Assembly: GCF_003473485.1 (NCBI RefSeq)
Contig: NC_053044.1
Coordinates: 4,104,501 to 4,168,500 of the forward strand
DNA: 64,000 nt
Direction: 5' to 3'
Source of the DNA: Medicago truncatula
Taxonomy: Eukaryota > Streptophyta > Magnoliopsida > Fabales > Fabaceae
Under the pieces are notes generated by a model. That model was given only the letters and a program-made list of their open reading frames with translations, was not told the DNA's origin and did no database searches. Below, piece by piece: positions 60,604 to 64,000 of this stretch. Each line of letters begins with the position of its first letter. The first letter of the stretch is position 1. The position numbers and the translations under genes were made by a program.

Positions 60604-63600
60604 TCAAATGAATGAGATGATTTGATTGTTGATAAATATTAAGGGAATATGAGAAATTTTACACCTCTCTTTCCCTCGCTTCTTCAGCAAACTTGCTTCC
60701 AACAATGGGCAGTCTGTGATATGCAGTTCTTGAAGAGAGGAAGGCAACCCCTCTTCTGGAAATGACATGAGCTTTGGAGCATCATTAATGAAAAGTTTTT
60801 GGAGAGAGGTGAGATGTTGAAGCCACTTTCCATCCAAGAATGTTATATCACCAAAATTATGGATGTATAAGGAAACAAGAGAAGCAGGTAGACGTGGCGC
60901 ATCCATTTTCATCAGTGCCTTCACATTATCAGCACCAAGAATACCCAACACTGAAAGAGAAGTATGAAGTTCCCAAGTTGTATTCCACAAAATCATTCCA
61001 ACATTGTAAACAATCAGTTCCTTTAAACTGATAGGCAAGTCATCCATGGAAAACGATTGCAGATTTGGAAGGTCACGCATAAACATTTCTTGAAGGCTAG
61101 CTAGAGCATTTATTGATTTGGGTAGCGAACAAAGCTTCTTACACTTATCCACACTTAAATCAATGAGGTTAGCAATGGGAAATCCACCAAAAGAAATTGA
61201 CTCAAGTTCATCACATTCGTATATATTGATGGTTCTAAGAAACAAGAAATTCTGTTGCAGCACGTCTTCTGGGATTACAATCGACTTCAAATTTTTACAA
61301 CCGTTAATATCGAGTTTTGAGGACAGGGAGAGAGCACAAGGTAAACGATGTCATTGAATTACAACTAGAGGATATGCTCAAATTCTCTAGTGATTTGTTA
61401 TTGCGAAATGATTCATAAGGAAGGAACTCCAGATTCTCACAATCACAGATACTCAAAGATTGTAATGTTTTGGACAGACCATCTCTTGGGAAGGAAGTTA
61501 GAGATGGAATATTTATAAAGGTGATTTTTCGAAGAGTGTTGAATACAATTGATGATGTGCTTGTAATTATAATGTTGCTATTGTCATCGGAATGTATTGG
61601 CTCCATCAGTAGAGGACACTCTTCTAACTCAAGTTCACTAAGGGAAGGAAGGTTGTCGAGGGCAATCCCTTCAAGTTCGGGACAACATTTCACTGACAAA
61701 CTTGTATGACGAGGAAGGTTTCCCGGTATGCTTCCTTTGAGTTTCGGACATTTATATAGTGACAGGCGTGTTAGACTAGGAAACTCTGTCAATGTACCTC
61801 CAATCAGTTTCCATTCCTCCCACTCTTGCATATCCTCAAACCTCAGAGTCTCCAAGGAGAGAAATGGTTGAATCAAAGGAGAACTACTACTTCCATAGAA
61901 CTCAGTACCAAGTGTCTTCACTGATTTCATCCCTACAATAATGAGTTCTTTTAGATTACCTAATTGTCCAAGGGGTATGTTTCCCTTGAGTTTAGGACAA
62001 CGTATCAGCGAAAGTTGTGTTAGGCGAGGAAACTTTGTAGATGTACCTCCAGTCAACGTCCATTCTTCCCATTCTAGCATGGTATGAAATCTTAGAGTCT
62101 CCAATAAAGGAAATGGTTGAAACGAAGGACAATCCCTTCCATAGAACTCAGAACCAACACTCTTTACTGATTTTAGATTACCAAGAAAGAGTTTTTTGAG
62201 ATTACCTAATTGTCCGAGGGGTGGCAGTCTTGAACAATTTTCACAACCCGCAATCCTCAAATACACTATGTTGTCAAATAAAGAACAACCCAACCAATTT
62301 GGAAAGCTGTTTCCACCATAGCCAAAGATGGTAAGACTCTTCAAATTTGTCGACGGACGCAACTGTTCAAACACGGCACTTTGTATTTGTGAATTTGAAG
62401 GGGTATCATCTGACCATCCTAGTACCAACTCGTCCATTTGTTTCTTCATCTCCAAATTTGCTTGAAAAGCATGGGATGGATCAGTTACATTTTGAAGCTG
62501 TGAGATGGAAAGTCTTCCCTGTAAATGGAAATATTTTCCCAAATCTGCAATCTTCAATCCAATGTCTTGTTTACTAACAACAAAGCTCGACAGGGTTTGG
62601 AGATTTTCTAGTTTGGAGAGTTGTACGGGCATTTCCTTCAATTGAGTGCCTCTGATGTCAAGGTGGCGTAGACTCACTAATTTCCCCATGTCCTTCGGCA
62701 AATTAGTGAGATTCCAACAATTTGTCAACAACAAGGTCTGCAGATTGTAAAGCTTGCATGTTTCAGAGGGCAACCTTCCAATCATAGTGTCAGAGAGATT
62801 TAAGTATCGTAGGTATATCAAACTTCCAATAGATTTTGGTAGTTTAATGATATTTGAGTACTTTAACAGAGACAACGCGTGTAACTGTTTCATTTGTGGC
62901 AACAAGTCACAAACTAACTTCCCTGACACGGAATAATAAAGCCACTGAACTTCTTGTAATGGCAAGGATAAGAAGGTTCGTAGACCTTTTAAATCATCCA
63001 ATTTATCAAATTTATCATACGAGTCATATATCCCTCTATTGTATGACAAATGTCGCACCCTTTCATGTGGCTTATGTTCTTCCAACCTAATACAATAAGG
63101 AGATGAAACTATCGTAGCTAAATCATTGATGAGGTCATGCATTTCAAAGCTTACTTCCAGATCATCGATGGACCTTTGACGTATCAGACACCTCGACACT
63201 AGTTCATCAAAGTATTCTTCGGCTACTTTTTCCCAACTTTTCTCACTTTGAGGCTGAGGTACTAAACCTTCTGCAATCCACAACTGAACTACCATTTTTT
63301 TCTTTAAGATTGAATTCTTCGAAAAAATTGAACAATAAGCAAAACATCCTTTTAAAGGAGCAGGAAGATAACGATAGCTCAATAGCAGAGATGGTTGAAC
63401 CTCGTCATTTGTTAATTCCCAAATACTACTTTTTAAAACATCATTCCAATAATCTTGTGACAATTTGGTGCGAAGAAGACCCCTAAGTGCTATTGCAGCT
63501 AATCGTATCCCATCACACTTTTTGGCAATTTCTCTTCCAATTTTTTCTAGATCAGGTTGTTGTTGGTAGTTTCTTTCTACAAATGCATGACTTGCAAGTA

Positions 63601-64000
63601 TATTCCAGCAATCTTCAGTTTCCAAAGATCTTACATGGTGAACATAAAGAAAGGTTTGCATGGGTAGTGCAACTCTTTCATCTCGTGTTGTGATAATGAT
63701 CTTACTCCCTATTGCCCCAACATTAAAGATGTCATTCATACTATTCCAACCAACATATCTTCCATACCATATATCATCCAATACTAGCAAAAAACTTTTG
63801 TTCCTTAAACTTTGCTGCAACTTCACTTGTAGAATATTCAATTCATTAGCGGTGGTTTTTTCTGAAGTTACAGATTCAAGAAGAGTTTTAGTGACAGTGA
63901 CAACATTAAGATCTTTGGAGACATGTGCCCACCCTCTTACCTCAAATTTCTGCTTCACATCATGGTCATTGTAAAGGAGTTTAGCTAGCGTTGTTTTTCC
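60604..64000 (-). pseudogene. CC-NBS-LRR gene copy 3, partial, frameshifted LRR
   Basis: Third CNL, cut by the window edge inside the P-loop (GKTTLAKLLYND still readable at 64000). NB-ARC motifs: FLLVLDDIW and GSKIIITTR. The GLPLA position reads CDGIRLAAIAL, so Leu-Pro is lost. CFAYCSIF and FEMHDLIND are present. The LRR is open to about 61312, where two bases are missing relative to the intact copy. The frame then ends in SLPVLKTRY and resumes in another frame (MKSIVIPEDV) to a stop at 60604. Counting from 63958, adding two bases brings the length back to a multiple of three. Translation would give a receptor lacking about the last 240 residues. The damaged GLPL motif together with the LRR shift argues for a pseudogene, though a truncated product is possible. 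Confidence 0.88.

Larger units (their letters stand above)
58225..64000. repeat. Segmental duplication unit 3 (CNL unit), partial
   Basis: 58225-58935 matches 19340-20260 of unit 1 (AAGTTTAAAGAAGACACAC, GAGCGGCTCAACTCGAGC). It is followed by a diverged spacer and a third CNL running off the window. More diverged than units 1 and 2 are from each other. Confidence 0.75.

Overview
This window reads as nuclear DNA of a flowering plant, most likely a papilionoid legume of the Medicago/clover/pea type. The assignment rests on AT-rich spacers, phase-consistent GT-AG introns, a plant tRNA-Asn, TIR-free (CNL-type) disease-resistance genes, and many plant transposons: Copia, a Cassandra-like TRIM, LINEs, tRNA-derived SINEs, and Mutator, hAT, Harbinger and Stowaway MITEs. 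The species call is inference.

Layout. 0-2.6 kb: a two-exon trihelix (SANT/Myb-like) transcription factor on +. 4.07-4.14 kb: tRNA-Asn(GTT) on -. 6.9-10.6 kb: a three-exon secreted aspartyl protease gene on -, with a 1-bp frameshift in exon 1 and a MITE-filled intron. 11-14.4 kb: SINEs, MITEs and otherwise featureless DNA. From 14.4 kb to the end the window is dominated by three related units carrying RPP13-like-1-type CNL genes, all on -. Unit 1 (about 14.4-32.9 kb) ends in an intact 1342-codon CNL. Unit 2 (about 38.9-52.5 kb) has a CNL with three single-base deletions. Unit 3 (about 58.2 kb to the edge) has a CNL with a 2-bp deletion in its LRR; its N-terminus lies beyond the window. A 5.8-kb Copia element with two 640-bp LTRs and an ACAAA target duplication sits in unit 1. 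Between units 2 and 3 lie LINE fragments (one with an open 264-codon RNase H-like frame) and an intronless, truncated paralogue of mitochondrial elongation factor G that has lost its GTPase motifs.

How it fits together. This is a disease-resistance locus growing by local duplication and decaying by small indels. Aligning the units by eye shows several transposons present in one unit and absent at the matching place in another, so many insertions post-date the duplications. The central ARC part of the CNLs is far more alike between copies than the flanks, which suggests gene conversion. The most unusual observations are a 14-base perfect complementarity between the sequence just after the Copia 5' LTR and a site inside its own LTR, where a tRNA primer site would normally be expected, and the EF-G-derived protein with an open frame but no GTP-binding motifs.
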